Positions 52,064-61,238 are shown, numbered from the stretch's first letter. The stretch: 64,000 nt of DNA from Saprospira sp. CCB-QB6 (GCF_028464065.1 NZ_CP116808.1:434001-498000), one strand, 5' to 3'. A program made the numbers and translations. The notes: generated by a model not told the origin, from the letters alone.

Positions 52064-54613
52064 CTAATCTATTAGTATCAATGGGCTAGCCCAAGAACCG
52101 ACTTGCAAAAAGTACTGTCCAGCGGGATATTTATTTTGTAAACTTAGGCTGGTATTTGGGCCTTGAAGTTGTCCTTTTTCTAGAATTTGGCCTTGTAGGT
52201 TGTAGAGTGTATAGGGAAAATTGCCTGCGGTGGGCAGACTGAGTTGAAATTCGCCCGAATTGGGTTGGGGCCAAAGTTTTAGGGCTTGTTTTTCGTTAAA
52301 AACCGTGCTGGTATAAGGCGTAAGATAAACGCAATAGTCTTCTGTTTCTGCATTTTGATATTGTTGGCAGAGCTCCGCGTATTGGTTCCAGCGCAGGCTG
52401 AATCGCAACAAGCTGGGGCCGGGCTGTGCTTGTTGGGGCAAATACAATTGGCCCGCAAGAATACGTTGTCCATTAAATTGGCCTTCGTACAGCAGCTCAT
52501 TGGTCTCATCAAAATCGCCATCGGCATTGAGATCTAGCCAAATTCGGAGCGCTTCCTGATAAACATCACCCTGTTCCACCTCAAAAGAAATAGACTGGCC
52601 GATAGGCCAATGCAACACCGTGCTATCTTGATAAAAATAGCCACCATTATTGCCCGTTTGCGACTCATATTGGTCCAGACGAAGGCGTTCAATCCAATCA
52701 AAGGTATTTTGTTGGCCCTGCATATCGCAATATTGCTGGGCGCCGCAATCTTGGCAGCCCTCTGTACGGAAAAAGTGTAAGGGCCCCCAATCACTGCTAT
52801 CGCCTCTTAGGCAATGACTTTGGAGTTGGTATTCAAAAAGGAGGCAGCTATCGAGCAATGGCAAAATAAAAAAGCTATCGGCAGAGCTCAATTGTTGCCA
52901 AGCTTGTCCGCTATTATAGGGCCGAAAACGCAGGGATGAGCTAGCGGCATTACTGGGCAAATGGGCCAATAACTCCCTTTGTTGATTGCTATTCAGGCTC
53001 CAGCTTTCCGATTGAGGGGGTAAACAACAATCTGTGGTACTTAATTGCAGCAAAAGGCTATCGCTCGGTCCACAAAGCGGATAGATTTTCAACTCATACA
53101 GTTGGCAATTATTTAGGCCTGAAATGGTATCTCGGCTAGACAAGTAGAGCGTATCCCAAGGGAAGCTAGCATCGGTTCTAAGCAAAACTTGCAGACTATC
53201 CTCATAATGTGGCGAGTGTAGGTAAAAGCCCTCTTCAAAAGCTTCGAGATAAAAATCGGGGGGCAAAAGGCAGCTATCTATGGGGCAGGGCATTCCTTGG
53301 ACCAATTGGCCTGCATTGAGATAAGCAGAGCTTCTCGTAATGCCTTGCAGGCTACCAGAAGGCGTTCCATTTTGCAAAACCATCCTTTTGATTGTTCGAG
53401 CGGCAGCGGCGGGCCAGCGTTTGGCCCATTGTATAAAGTTGGGACAGGCGGCAGAGTATGCCAAGGCAATACTTCCAGTTACAGAGGGAGTTGCGGCAGA
53501 AGTTCCGCCAAAAACGCCATAACTATTTCCATTTCTGGCAGTGAAGACCCCATCGCCAAAAGCACCAATATCTACGGAAGCAGCTCCATAGCCCCCCGCT
53601 AACAAGCCAAAACGATTAAGATTAGTTACAATGATAAGATATTCGCTGTTGCAAAGGCTGGGCAAATCGCCGACTTGATCTACATTGACATTATTGTTGG
53701 TGGTAGCGGCCACACTTAAAATTCCAGCATGGCCAAGGCTATCGTAAAAGCTACACCAAAGTGGAGCGCTCTGTGGCCAGGCATTATCTAAGCCCCAAGA
53801 AGAATTACAGGCCACAACAAAGGCCCCTTCTTGTCCATTGCTTTGATTGTAGCGTTGCCGTTGGCGCAATACATAGCCATAAGCAGCCAAAATATTGGCC
53901 TCAGTGGTATTAAAATCATTTCGGACGATCAGCAGTTGGCTGTTCCAGGCTAGACCTGCGATGCCCGTAGCATTATTTCCTCGACCAGCGGCTAAGGCGG
54001 CTACAGAGCTCCCATGATTTCCCCCTTGAATTTGGTCATTTTGGCTGTTGCTATTCCAACCCCAAAAATCATCAACATAGCCATTTTGGTCCTCATCAAT
54101 TTGATTATTGGGAATTTCGGCTTGGTTTTGCCAAATAGCGGGAGCTAAATCGGGATGCGTTTTTTCTATACCGTCATCGACAATGGCCAGAACGATCGGA
54201 TCACCTAAGGCACTGCTATCGCCACCGCCAGCCAATTGCCAGGCGGGAAAAGCGTTATGGTCTAAGCCCGTGGGACCTCCAGCTTGTCCTGTATTTTGAT
54301 GTTGCCATTGTTGGCCCAATAAACTATCATTGGGAATTTGGCGGTATTTAAGGCGGCGATTTTTTTGGGCCATTTGTACCTCAGGCTGAGCTAAAAGTTC
54401 TGGCAAATAATCTGTACTTGCATCTGTTTTGAGCAAATAATAGCGTCCTTGGGGAATCAATAATTCTGGGGCGGCCCATTGGCCAGGCAATTTGGCCATC
54501 AGCTGACGAATTTGGCCTTCTTTATGAAGCAAGATAATATACTCTCCAGGCAGCGTTTGGCCCCAAAGCAAAGTCGAAAATAGCAACCAATAACTAAGAA
54601 AAAAAAAGCGCAT
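52064..54613 (-). CDS. Secreted subtilisin-like serine protease with GEVED and T9SS sorting domains
   Basis: A protein of 849 aa. Signal peptide to about residue 18 (LLFSTLLWGQ). A propeptide-like region precedes the S8 catalytic domain (about 110-400). The catalytic triad is Asp in AIVDDGIEKTHPD, His in GGNHGSSVAALAAGRG and Ser in FGGTSAATPSVTGS. Fibronectin-like beta segments follow. A GEVED domain comes next (IWLDLNADGDFDETNELLYE, ending ETEDYCVYL), then a type A T9SS sorting domain (LWPQPNSGEFQLSL, YNLQGQILEKG, PAGQYFLQVG). It is probably exported to the surface or medium, where it degrades protein. It is convergent with xerD across repeat copy 14. Confidence 0.92.
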   Translation of the reverse strand: MRFFFLSYWLLFSTLLWGQTLPGEYIILLHKEGQIRQLMAKLPGQWAAPELLIPQGRYYLLKTDASTDYLPELLAQPEVQMAQKNRRLKYRQIPNDSLLGQQWQHQNTGQAGGPTGLDHNAFPAWQLAGGGDSSALGDPIVLAIVDDGIEKTHPDLAPAIWQNQAEIPNNQIDEDQNGYVDDFWGWNSNSQNDQIQGGNHGSSVAALAAGRGNNATGIAGLAWNSQLLIVRNDFNTTEANILAAYGYVLRQRQRYNQSNGQEGAFVVACNSSWGLDNAWPQSAPLWCSFYDSLGHAGILSVAATTNNNVNVDQVGDLPSLCNSEYLIIVTNLNRFGLLAGGYGAASVDIGAFGDGVFTARNGNSYGVFGGTSAATPSVTGSIALAYSAACPNFIQWAKRWPAAAARTIKRMVLQNGTPSGSLQGITRSSAYLNAGQLVQGMPCPIDSCLLPPDFYLEAFEEGFYLHSPHYEDSLQVLLRTDASFPWDTLYLSSRDTISGLNNCQLYELKIYPLCGPSDSLLLQLSTTDCCLPPQSESWSLNSNQQRELLAHLPSNAASSSLRFRPYNSGQAWQQLSSADSFFILPLLDSCLLFEYQLQSHCLRGDSSDWGPLHFFRTEGCQDCGAQQYCDMQGQQNTFDWIERLRLDQYESQTGNNGGYFYQDSTVLHWPIGQSISFEVEQGDVYQEALRIWLDLNADGDFDETNELLYEGQFNGQRILAGQLYLPQQAQPGPSLLRFSLRWNQYAELCQQYQNAETEDYCVYLTPYTSTVFNEKQALKLWPQPNSGEFQLSLPTAGNFPYTLYNLQGQILEKGQLQGPNTSLSLQNKYPAGQYFLQVGSWASPLILID

Positions 54614-54686
54614 AGTTGGGTAAATTTGATTGGTGAAGTTGTTTACTAAACGACCTTAAGAAGTAAAAAGGCTGCTTTAGGACAAG

Positions 54687-54722
54687 AAAAGGGAGTTGAC
54701 CGAATGGTCAACTCCCTTTTTT
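54687..54722 (-). terminator. Rho-independent terminator of the ompH/skp cluster
   Basis: AAAAGGGAGTTGACC-gaat-GGTCAACTCCCTTTT, a perfect stem with T on the minus strand, 18 bp past the last gene. Confidence 0.88.
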
Positions 54723-54740
54723 CTCGTAAAACAAAACGGA

Positions 54741-55247
54741 TTAAATGCCCAACTTTGCTTTTACTTTTGCGGTAGCGTCAATGCCTCCTTCAGAGTACAT
54801 AATGAGCTTGATATCCATAATATAGCTATAGCCATTTTCGGCAGCTACATCGGTAAGGGCCTTATTAAACTGCTCATAGAGTGGTTTAACAAGATCCTGT
54901 TCTTTTTTGGCCAAAGAACGCTCTGCTTCTGCGCTTTTTTGCTGCAGACCTTGCTGCATTTGTTGCAGTTGTTCTTCCGCTTGTTTTTGTTGTGCAGGAG
55001 AAAGCAAACCTTTCTGTGCTTTTTCCATGGTGCTAGTATAAAAATCCTGGACCTTTTTGCTTTCAGCTTCTAGTTGCTTTTGCAAAATTTTGCCATAAGA
55101 TTCTACCTCTGCTTTTGCTCTTTTATAGGCGGGCATATTGGGAATAATCGCATCGCCATCTACATGAGCCATTTTTTGGGCCGACAATGGCGTAGCTGCT
55201 AAAAAGAGCAAGCAGGCCATTAGGCTAAAAAAAGAAGCAAATTTCAT
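54741..55247 (-). CDS. Skp/OmpH-family periplasmic chaperone, paralogue 3
   Basis: A protein of 168 aa. Signal peptide MKFASFFSLMACLLFLAATP is followed by a short beta strand (MAHVDGDAIIPNMPAYKRA). A long charged coiled coil (about 45-120) and a returning C-terminal strand (YSYIMDIKLIMYSEGG) complete the Skp fold. Skp trimers hold unfolded outer-membrane proteins in transit to BamA. It is closely similar to the gene 24 bp upstream (same PNMP-YKRAKAEVESY and KAKLGI end), so it is a recent duplicate. Confidence 0.9.
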   Translation of the reverse strand: MKFASFFSLMACLLFLAATPLSAQKMAHVDGDAIIPNMPAYKRAKAEVESYGKILQKQLEAESKKVQDFYTSTMEKAQKGLLSPAQQKQAEEQLQQMQQGLQQKSAEAERSLAKKEQDLVKPLYEQFNKALTDVAAENGYSYIMDIKLIMYSEGGIDATAKVKAKLGI

Positions 55248-55271
55248 AATTCTGATTGTTTTGGGGTGAAA

Positions 55272-55787
55272 TTAAATGCCGAGCTTGGCTTTTAGTTTGG
55301 CTGTGGCATCAGTGCCACCTTGGTGATAAAGCAACATTTTTTTGTCCAAAATGTAAGCATAACCATTATCAGTAGCCACTTCTTTGAGTTTAGCCTCAAA
55401 TTTTTCATATAGGGGCTTAGTGAGGTCTTGCTCTTTGCGTACCAAATCCTCATCGGCTTTTAGGGCCTGTTTTTGCAAATCTTCTTGCATTTTGGCCAAT
55501 TTCTGCTCGGCTTCTTTTTGTTGCAAAGGAGTCATTTGACCCGCTTGAACTTTAGCCATGACATCAGCATAATACTGCTGCATAGCAGCTTGCTTGCCCT
55601 CTAGTTGTTTTTCCAAAATCTTGCGATAAGATTCTACCTCGGCTTTGGCTCTTTTATATTCGGGCATATTGGGAATGATGACATCAGCATCTACGTAGGC
55701 AATTTTTTGCTGGCCGTAGCTCACTGAACTAAAGGCCATAAAAGTAAGCAACATCAAAATGCTGCTGAGCTGCATAAGCTTTTTCAT
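55272..55787 (-). CDS. Skp/OmpH-family periplasmic chaperone, paralogue 2
   Basis: A protein of 171 aa. Signal peptide to about residue 25 (SSVSYGQ), then IAYVDADVIIPNMPEYKRA, coiled coil, and the C-terminal strand YAYILDKKMLLYHQGG ending KLKAKLGI. Same architecture and near-same length as its two neighbours. It lies between them on the same strand with gaps of 24 and 74 bp, so the three are probably one operon. Confidence 0.9.
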   Translation of the reverse strand: MKKLMQLSSILMLLTFMAFSSVSYGQQKIAYVDADVIIPNMPEYKRAKAEVESYRKILEKQLEGKQAAMQQYYADVMAKVQAGQMTPLQQKEAEQKLAKMQEDLQKQALKADEDLVRKEQDLTKPLYEKFEAKLKEVATDNGYAYILDKKMLLYHQGGTDATAKLKAKLGI

Positions 55788-55861
55788 AGTATTTCTTAAA
55801 ATTTTGAAGTTTGACGAATTAAGCGCACAAAAATAATTTTTTTTGGCGAAATCTAAGGAAC

Positions 55862-56371
55862 TTATTTACCCAAGCGCTTTACGACCTCTGCAGTTAGGTC
55901 TTTATCGGCTTTGGCATAAATCATTTGGCTGCCATCGGGAGCCGTAAAAATGAAGTCGTAATTGCGCTCCTTGGCCAATAGCTCGATGGTTTTGTAAACC
56001 TTTTCCTGAATGGGTTTCACTAGACTTTGGCGCTTAGTAAAAAGCTCTCCTTCTGGTCCAAAACGCTGGTCTTGCAAGGCTCTAACGGCCTTTTCTTTCT
56101 CAATAATTTCGTTTTGTTTTTGGGTTTTCATCTCTTCGCTCATCAAGACCTCTCTTGCCTGATATTCGCGATAAAGTTGTTCAATTTGTTCGTATTCTTT
56201 GGCAATTTCTTGCCGCCAACGCTCTGCCAACTGGTCCAATTCGGCCTGTGCCGTTTTATATTCGGGCACAGCATCCATAATTTTGGTCATATCCACATAA
56301 GCCGCTCTTTGTGCAAAGGAAAAGCTCATGGTAGACAACAGTAGCGTTAGGCTTAATAAGAGGTTTTTCAT
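55862..56371 (-). CDS. Skp/OmpH-family periplasmic chaperone, paralogue 1
   Basis: A protein of 169 aa. Signal peptide MKNLLLSLTLLLSTMSFSFAQ, then AAYVDMTKIMDAVPEYKTAQ, coiled coil, and YDFIFTAPDGSQMIYA near the C-terminus. This is the more typical Bacteroidota OmpH sequence and the most diverged of the three. It is first in the cluster. Its ATG lies 35 bp from the end of repeat copy 15, so its promoter lies in or beyond the repeat. Confidence 0.92.
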   Translation of the reverse strand: MKNLLLSLTLLLSTMSFSFAQRAAYVDMTKIMDAVPEYKTAQAELDQLAERWRQEIAKEYEQIEQLYREYQAREVLMSEEMKTQKQNEIIEKEKAVRALQDQRFGPEGELFTKRQSLVKPIQEKVYKTIELLAKERNYDFIFTAPDGSQMIYAKADKDLTAEVVKRLGK

Positions 56372-56405
56372 TTCTATTTTTTTAATTATTCAGTATTTGA
56401 TTTTT

Positions 56406-56526
56406 GGGGCTGCCCCGCCCTGCGGGCGGGTCGGGCTGTTTCGCAGCTCGCTATTCGCTCGGCCCTGCAGCGGCAAAGCCGCTTTGGTCTGCCGCCTTTG
56501 GCGGCCCTGCTGTCCATCCCTCAGCC
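56406..56526 (+). repeat. Structured intergenic repeat, copy 15 (type B)
   Basis: GGGGCTGCCCC to CCCTCAGCC. Stem 1 is CCCGCCctgcGGGCGGG, stem 2 AGCGGCaaaGCCGCT, and stem 3 CCGCCtttGGCGG. Its GGGG end is 35 bp upstream of the ompH ATG. Confidence 0.92.
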
Positions 56527-56670
56527 GCTCAGCTGTAGTGGGGACTTTTGGCCCTTTTCTGCGGCCCTTTATAGCCTATTAGCCAAGTTTTGGGCCAAAA
56601 ATAATTGCCCTGCCCTATCAAAGATGCCATTTCTCCTTAAACTGATGTATTGGCAAAAGGGTTGGGCCCT

Positions 56671-56782
56671 GGCCTAGCGATGTGGAGCAGTGGCCGCAGG
56701 CCAGACCGAGCCAGCTTGCTGGCGAAGGGCCGAGCGAATAGCGAGCTGCGCAACGTAGCGCCCGCCGAAGGCGGGAGGCCCC
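56671..56782 (-). repeat. Structured intergenic repeat, copy 16 (type A)
   Basis: GGCCTAGCGATGTG to GGAGGCCCC on the plus strand. Stem 1 is CCCGCCttcGGCGGG, stem 2 GCCAGCaaGCTGGC, and stem 3 GGCCtgcGGCC. Confidence 0.92.
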
Positions 56783-56785
56783 AAA

Positions 56786-56882
56786 ACAGCAGCGAGCTGC
56801 GCAACGACAACAAGAACTTTAGTTTGTCTTCGACAACCGAAGGGAGTAACCGCCGCCACATTATATTTAGCGGAGGCCCCAA
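56786..56882 (-). repeat. Degraded repeat copy next to copy 16
   Basis: Keeps only CAGCGAGCTGCGCAACG at one end and GCGGAGGCCCC at the other. About 70 bp between them (56804-56871) do not match the family. Confidence 0.65.
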
Positions 56883-56910
56883 AAAACAAAAATCTATAAA
56901 AAAATCAAAA

Positions 56911-56942
56911 AAAGAGCAGCCTCTAAAGCGAGACTGCTCTTC
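56911..56942 (-). terminator. Rho-independent terminator of the oxygenase gene
   Basis: AGAGCAG-c-CTC / GAG-a-CTGCTCT, with a T run on the minus strand, 28 bp past the stop at 56970. Confidence 0.75.
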
Positions 56943-56969
56943 TATTTAAAACGCTTGCAAGCAAGGCGT

Positions 56970-57926
56970 TTATTTTTTAAGTCCGATTTCGCGTAGACGC
57001 TCATCTAGGTACTCGCCAGCGGTAATTGGCTCGTATTGTAGGGGCGTTTCTTCGGTTACGCAATCTTCTAGGCAAGTCAAATCCATATCGCTGCGGGGAT
57101 GCAAGAAGAAAGGAATAGAGATGCGTGAAGTGTGCCAAAGTTCGCGTGGTGGGTTCACTACACGGTGCGTAGTCGACTTCAATTTGTTGTTGGTGAGGCG
57201 TTGTAGCATATCTCCAACATTGATGACGATACCATCGCCCAAGGCTTTCACATCGATCCAATCTTGGCCCAAGGGACGCACTTGTAGTCCGTCGGCAGAA
57301 GCGCCCACCAAAAGGGTAATGAGGTTGATATCCTCATGCTCTTCTGAGCGGATAGCCGATTTGGGTTCTTCTGTGATGGGAGGATAGTGAATAGCGCGCA
57401 AAATAGAGTTTCCGCCCTCAATATGAGGATTGAAATAATTGCGGTCTAGTCCCAAGAAAATAGCGATAGCCTCTAGCAAGTGAGCGCCAGAAGCTTCAAA
57501 AGCTTGGTACAACTCACGGGCTGTTTTGTTGAACTCAGGCAACTCATCGGTGTAGATGTTATCCATGTACACATCTTTGAGTTCGTGTCCTTCGGGCAAC
57601 TCTTGGCCGAACTGATAAAATTCTTTAAGGTCACCAACATTAGATTGTTTGGCATGTTCGCGGCCAAAAGAGCAATATCCTCTTTGTCCAGCGCCATTTT
57701 TGACCTCATATTTGTCTTTGGTTTCTAAGTCTTGTGCAAAAAAGCGCTCAGACTCTTCAAAGAACTTCTTAATTAACTCTTTGGGAATGCCGTGATTCAC
57801 GACGCCCACAAAACCAATTTCTGTAAATGCTTTTCCTAGGGCCTCAACAAAAGCAGCTTGCTGAGAGGCATCACCCTTTACGAACTGACTCAGGTCTACC
57901 TGAGGAATTCCGGTAATAGTTGCCAT
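56970..57926 (-). CDS. 2-oxoglutarate/Fe(II)-dependent oxygenase, isopenicillin N synthase family
   Basis: A protein of 318 aa from the ATG at 57926 (MATITGIPQVDLSQF). The frame runs open 75 bp further upstream, but a candidate promoter there argues against its use. The DIOX_N domain (about 1-110) has EIGFVGVVNHGIP and RGYCSFGREHAKQ. The jelly-roll core has the iron site H-x-D in SEEHEDINLITLL and distal His in STTHRVVNPP, with the 2-oxoglutarate RxS in SRISIPFF. These enzymes hydroxylate or oxidatively cyclise small molecules. No biosynthetic genes adjoin, so the substrate is unknown. Confidence 0.88.
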   Translation of the reverse strand: MATITGIPQVDLSQFVKGDASQQAAFVEALGKAFTEIGFVGVVNHGIPKELIKKFFEESERFFAQDLETKDKYEVKNGAGQRGYCSFGREHAKQSNVGDLKEFYQFGQELPEGHELKDVYMDNIYTDELPEFNKTARELYQAFEASGAHLLEAIAIFLGLDRNYFNPHIEGGNSILRAIHYPPITEEPKSAIRSEEHEDINLITLLVGASADGLQVRPLGQDWIDVKALGDGIVINVGDMLQRLTNNKLKSTTHRVVNPPRELWHTSRISIPFFLHPRSDMDLTCLEDCVTEETPLQYEPITAGEYLDERLREIGLKK

Positions 57927-57998
57927 AACTAAAATGCATTGATGGTAAGTGTACTGCTCTCTTTTTCCTTTTGAGCAGCACGAAAGTAGTTTGTTGCA

Positions 57999-58006
57999 CA
58001 AATCTA
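57999..58006 (-). promoter_or_regulatory. Candidate -7 box for oxygenase gene
   Basis: TAGATTTG on the minus strand (CAAATCTA on plus), 72 bp upstream of the ATG at 57926. No TTG is seen at 19-21 bp. If correct, initiation at the more upstream start (58001) is excluded. Confidence 0.4.
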
Positions 58007-58042
58007 ATAAAAAAATCGACTTTTTTGTCCTTTTTTCTCGGC

Positions 58043-58942
58043 CTACAAGATTTTTTCCCGGATTAGGGCTTCTAGCTCCAAACGTTTTTTTTCATTGTAG
58101 CCTCTTTGCTCAAAAATTAGCTCTCCTTGGGGATTAAACAACAGAAAATATGGAAACCCTTTGAGGCCCAACTGCTGCTGTAGCCCTAAATCAATGCGAA
58201 TGCGTTCATGCTCTTTAATTTTTTCAAAGTTAAAGACTTTGTTTTGGTTTAATTCTGTCATTTTATCTATTGGAACATAAATGTAGTATTGATCCAACTT
58301 TCCTTTTAGTTCTTGATAAAAAGGCTGCATATCTGGAATGGCCTTCAGGCAAGGTGGGCAGCGTTCATGCCAAGTTTCAATCAGCACATAATGGCCATTT
58401 TGAGCCAAGGTCACAGTATCTCCCTCCTCTTGCAAAAAGAATTGACTAAAGATATTGTAACTGCTATCTCTTTTGGGCTCCTCTGCTTTTTTTTCTGCAA
58501 AATTGTAGCTAGGCTCCTGCTGATGATGCTCATAGTTAGATAACTCTATATGCTGAGGATAAAAGCGAAAACTGTAAATGATAATTCCTGTCAAAATGAA
58601 AAACTGCATGGCTTGCTTCGGGAATAAACGGCGATCAAACTGAATTCCTAGGGTTAACAGAGTAGCCGCCGTAAATGGAGAATTAAGCAGGACCATCCAA
58701 GAATAGCCCCTCTCCTTTAAGGTATAGATATATAGCCCAAAATAAAGCAGGGGAGCAAATAGCTTTAATAAAATATGCCATTTGGTTTCAGTGCCCTTAA
58801 TCAACTGCCGAATATAATAGCTAGCATAAAAGGTATAGAATAGCCCCAACAAAATGCTATAATTTGAGGGTTGGCCTCCATACAAAAAGGCCAGCCCCCA
58901 AACTAAAAAGATAGACAATGAGTAGAATAAGTAATAGAGCAT
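58043..58942 (-). CDS. Membrane protein with C-terminal thioredoxin-like (TlpA-type) domain
   Basis: A protein of 299 aa. The ATG at 58942 is preferred over an upstream TTG (58990), because a good promoter has its -7 box between them. Five or six hydrophobic segments in residues 1-140 resemble a DoxX/MauE-type membrane domain. A loop follows, then a periplasmic thioredoxin fold (about 165-299) with redox motif ERCPPCLKAIPDM, the family proline in GFPYFLLFNPQGEL, and GYNEKKRLE. It probably transfers electrons or reduces disulphides in the envelope. The partner is unknown. Confidence 0.82.
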   Translation of the reverse strand: MLYYLFYSLSIFLVWGLAFLYGGQPSNYSILLGLFYTFYASYYIRQLIKGTETKWHILLKLFAPLLYFGLYIYTLKERGYSWMVLLNSPFTAATLLTLGIQFDRRLFPKQAMQFFILTGIIIYSFRFYPQHIELSNYEHHQQEPSYNFAEKKAEEPKRDSSYNIFSQFFLQEEGDTVTLAQNGHYVLIETWHERCPPCLKAIPDMQPFYQELKGKLDQYYIYVPIDKMTELNQNKVFNFEKIKEHERIRIDLGLQQQLGLKGFPYFLLFNPQGELIFEQRGYNEKKRLELEALIREKIL

Positions 58943-58974
58943 TATTAAAATAATTTCAAAATCCAGATAATGCC

Positions 58975-59006
58975 CAAAACTAAAATCCAAACTAAACTTA
59001 TTTCAA
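58975..59006 (-). promoter_or_regulatory. Bacteroidota-type promoter of the thioredoxin-like membrane protein gene
   Basis: On the minus strand TTG (59006-59004), 21-bp spacer, TAGTTTTG (58982-58975). The expected transcript start is near 58968, giving about a 26-nt leader to the ATG at 58942. Confidence 0.6.
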
Positions 59007-59032
59007 TAAATAAAGTTATTGATAACTTAAAC

Positions 59033-61219
59033 CTACTCTTCCTCTGGCTGCGCCATAATCATCTCAATCTGTATTTTTCTTTGGCCCGCAGCCTCTACAC
59101 TATAAATAGAGTTGCGAGGATCGTTAATATCATCGCTAACGCCAGCGGGCACCTCCGTTTCACCAATAGAAAGCTCTACAAATTTGAGCTGCCCAGAGCG
59201 CAAATAAGGCTGAAAGGCCCCGTTTTGAAATTGCTCCATTTCATTGCGCATACTCGAAATCCGTCTTTTGGCCAAGTTAATATTATAAGCCGAAGAAGAA
59301 CGGGGACTACAATAGCCTCTCAAGTGAAACTCTACGGCTTGCCCAGACTCCAAAAGAGTGAGCAACTGCCCCAAAAAATGCTGTAAACGGGCATACTCGC
59401 CCGCCACTTCCTGCTCAAAAAACTTAGCTACTCTAGCTTTGGCCCGTTGCTGCACTTCTACCCCATCGTATTGGGCCGAAAACTCCTCCTCATATTGCGC
59501 TTGTAGTTGCAAATAAGCTTGGTAGGATTCTGTATAGCTCATTTTTGTAGTAGTGGCATAAGTTTGTTTGTCTGGACTATCATTGTGGAAGTACAAACTA
59601 ATGGGCAGTTTCTCGAGTAAATTGGCTATGCTAGGCGCTTCTTCAACAACTTCTGTGGGCAAACTGTCTAGCACTTCAGGCTCGATTACTGGCGGATCAA
59701 CAGGATCCACAACGGCCACAGGAGGCGTTAAACTACTATCTTTTTTGGGCGCTTCTGGAACTGCCGCTGGGGCTTCTGGCTCCAATTCTATCCCCGTCAA
59801 TACTGGATCTTGGGCCAAAAGGCTATCCAAAGGACTCAATTCTGGCTCTACAATCAAGTCCCCAGGCTCAATCTCCACCGGCAAGGTCAAGGCATATATA
59901 TCATTGCAACAAGACTCTCCTGTCAAGATTTTAGAGCCAGGCCGATTAGAAGAAAAATAACCAAAGGTGTCTAGCTCTGGCGCAATGTAAAAGTATAAGT
60001 CATTGGCCGCAGAATTGAGCGGCACGCCCACATTTTGAGGGGCCGACCAACTATCTGCCTTTCGTTTGGCCTTAAAAATATCATAGCCCCCCAAACCCAA
60101 ATGCCAAGTAGAGCTAAAATAAAGCGTTTGCGTTTTGGCATGATAAAAAGGCGTGGCCTCATTTCCTTTAGTATTGATTTCAGGCCCCAAATTAAAGGGT
60201 TTTCCATACTGATTCTCCCCCAAAACTTCTACGCACCAAATATCCAAGCCCCCAAATCCCCCTTTGCGATCAGAAGCAAAAAAGAGCAAACTTTTATTTT
60301 GTAAGCTATCAAAACTATGATTAGGATGAGTCGTTGTATACCCCCTTGACGCATTCACTGATTTGGGCAGAGCCTCTGGCTTGCCCCAAGCATTGCCTTT
60401 TTTCGGCACTCTATAAATCTCACATTCCAATTCATTCTCTGGATTCCGCTCGCAAAGCGTATAATATAACCACTGCCCATCTGCACTAAGCGCCGAATTA
60501 CCCACACTGGTATATTTCCGATTGAGACCAGGCGCAAAACCAGCATCTCCTGCTCCACGATCTCTAGAACGCAAAATCTTACCATACAAATATTGCTTGG
60601 TCGAAGCCTTGGCACTCATCCTACGCTTAGCATCTTGCTCAAAACGCAAAGCCGAAAAATAAAGCTCATTACCAACCAAATGTGGCGAAAAATCAGAATA
60701 AGCCGTATTCACTTTTTCCCCCAAAGAAATCACTTCTACCCCTTCTATCGGCTTTTTGTAAATCTCTTCCGCAAATTTACAAGCTGCCAACTCATGCTTG
60801 GCCCGCTCCTGCAACAATTGCAATTCTTTCCCCTTAACCAGCTTAGCCAAAAAAGCCTCAAATTCTACAACAGCCTCCGAGTATTTAGCATTGTGTTTCA
60901 AGGTATACGCATAGTAGAAGTCCATACTCGGAAAAGCCTCCCGCTCCTCTCCCATCCGACTCAATTTGCGGTAATAAGACTCGGCCTTGCCAAAATTAAA
61001 ACTCTGCCGACAGGCCTCTGCATAGCCCCAATAAGCCTCGGCCTGCTTAGATTTCGACTGCCCCTGAAATGCCTCTTCCTTAAAGGCCTGCTCATAAGCT
61101 TCTACCGCCCCATAAAAATCGCCTCGATTCAATAGCTTTTTGGCAGTTTTCAATTCTTTTTGGCCCAATACGGCCCAACTCAACAGTAAAAATGGTAATA
61201 GGATAAATAGTTGTTTCAT
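59033..61219 (-). CDS. TPR-propeller-OmpA outer-membrane-associated protein (PorE-like architecture)
   Basis: A protein of 728 aa with a signal peptide ending in AVLGQ. TPR-like helices at about 20-155 (KKLLNRGDFYGAVEAYEQAF, FNFGKAESYYRKL). A PD40/WD40-like beta-propeller at about 170-440 has repeated motifs LSADGQWLYYTLC, FFASDRKGGFGGLDIW, LYFSSTWHLGLGGYDIFKA and GYFSSNRPGS. A Pro/Glu-rich linker follows. The OmpA-like peptidoglycan-binding end (about 600-728) has FHLRGYCSPRSSSAYNINLA and KRRISSM. T9SS component PorE has this kind of layout, so a T9SS or envelope-anchoring role is possible; the exact orthology is not proven. The ATG lies 20 bp from the end of repeat copy 17. Confidence 0.85.
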   Translation of the reverse strand: MKQLFILLPFLLLSWAVLGQKELKTAKKLLNRGDFYGAVEAYEQAFKEEAFQGQSKSKQAEAYWGYAEACRQSFNFGKAESYYRKLSRMGEEREAFPSMDFYYAYTLKHNAKYSEAVVEFEAFLAKLVKGKELQLLQERAKHELAACKFAEEIYKKPIEGVEVISLGEKVNTAYSDFSPHLVGNELYFSALRFEQDAKRRMSAKASTKQYLYGKILRSRDRGAGDAGFAPGLNRKYTSVGNSALSADGQWLYYTLCERNPENELECEIYRVPKKGNAWGKPEALPKSVNASRGYTTTHPNHSFDSLQNKSLLFFASDRKGGFGGLDIWCVEVLGENQYGKPFNLGPEINTKGNEATPFYHAKTQTLYFSSTWHLGLGGYDIFKAKRKADSWSAPQNVGVPLNSAANDLYFYIAPELDTFGYFSSNRPGSKILTGESCCNDIYALTLPVEIEPGDLIVEPELSPLDSLLAQDPVLTGIELEPEAPAAVPEAPKKDSSLTPPVAVVDPVDPPVIEPEVLDSLPTEVVEEAPSIANLLEKLPISLYFHNDSPDKQTYATTTKMSYTESYQAYLQLQAQYEEEFSAQYDGVEVQQRAKARVAKFFEQEVAGEYARLQHFLGQLLTLLESGQAVEFHLRGYCSPRSSSAYNINLAKRRISSMRNEMEQFQNGAFQPYLRSGQLKFVELSIGETEVPAGVSDDINDPRNSIYSVEAAGQRKIQIEMIMAQPEEE

Positions 61220-61238
61220 AGGGTTCTGTTTTTATTTT

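Larger units (their letters stand above)
56372..56969. other. Intergenic region with two full repeats and a degraded third
   Basis: No gene is supported. Copy 15 (plus), copy 16 (minus) and a truncated copy (56786-56882) occupy most of it, followed by the terminator of the oxygenase gene. Confidence 0.75.
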
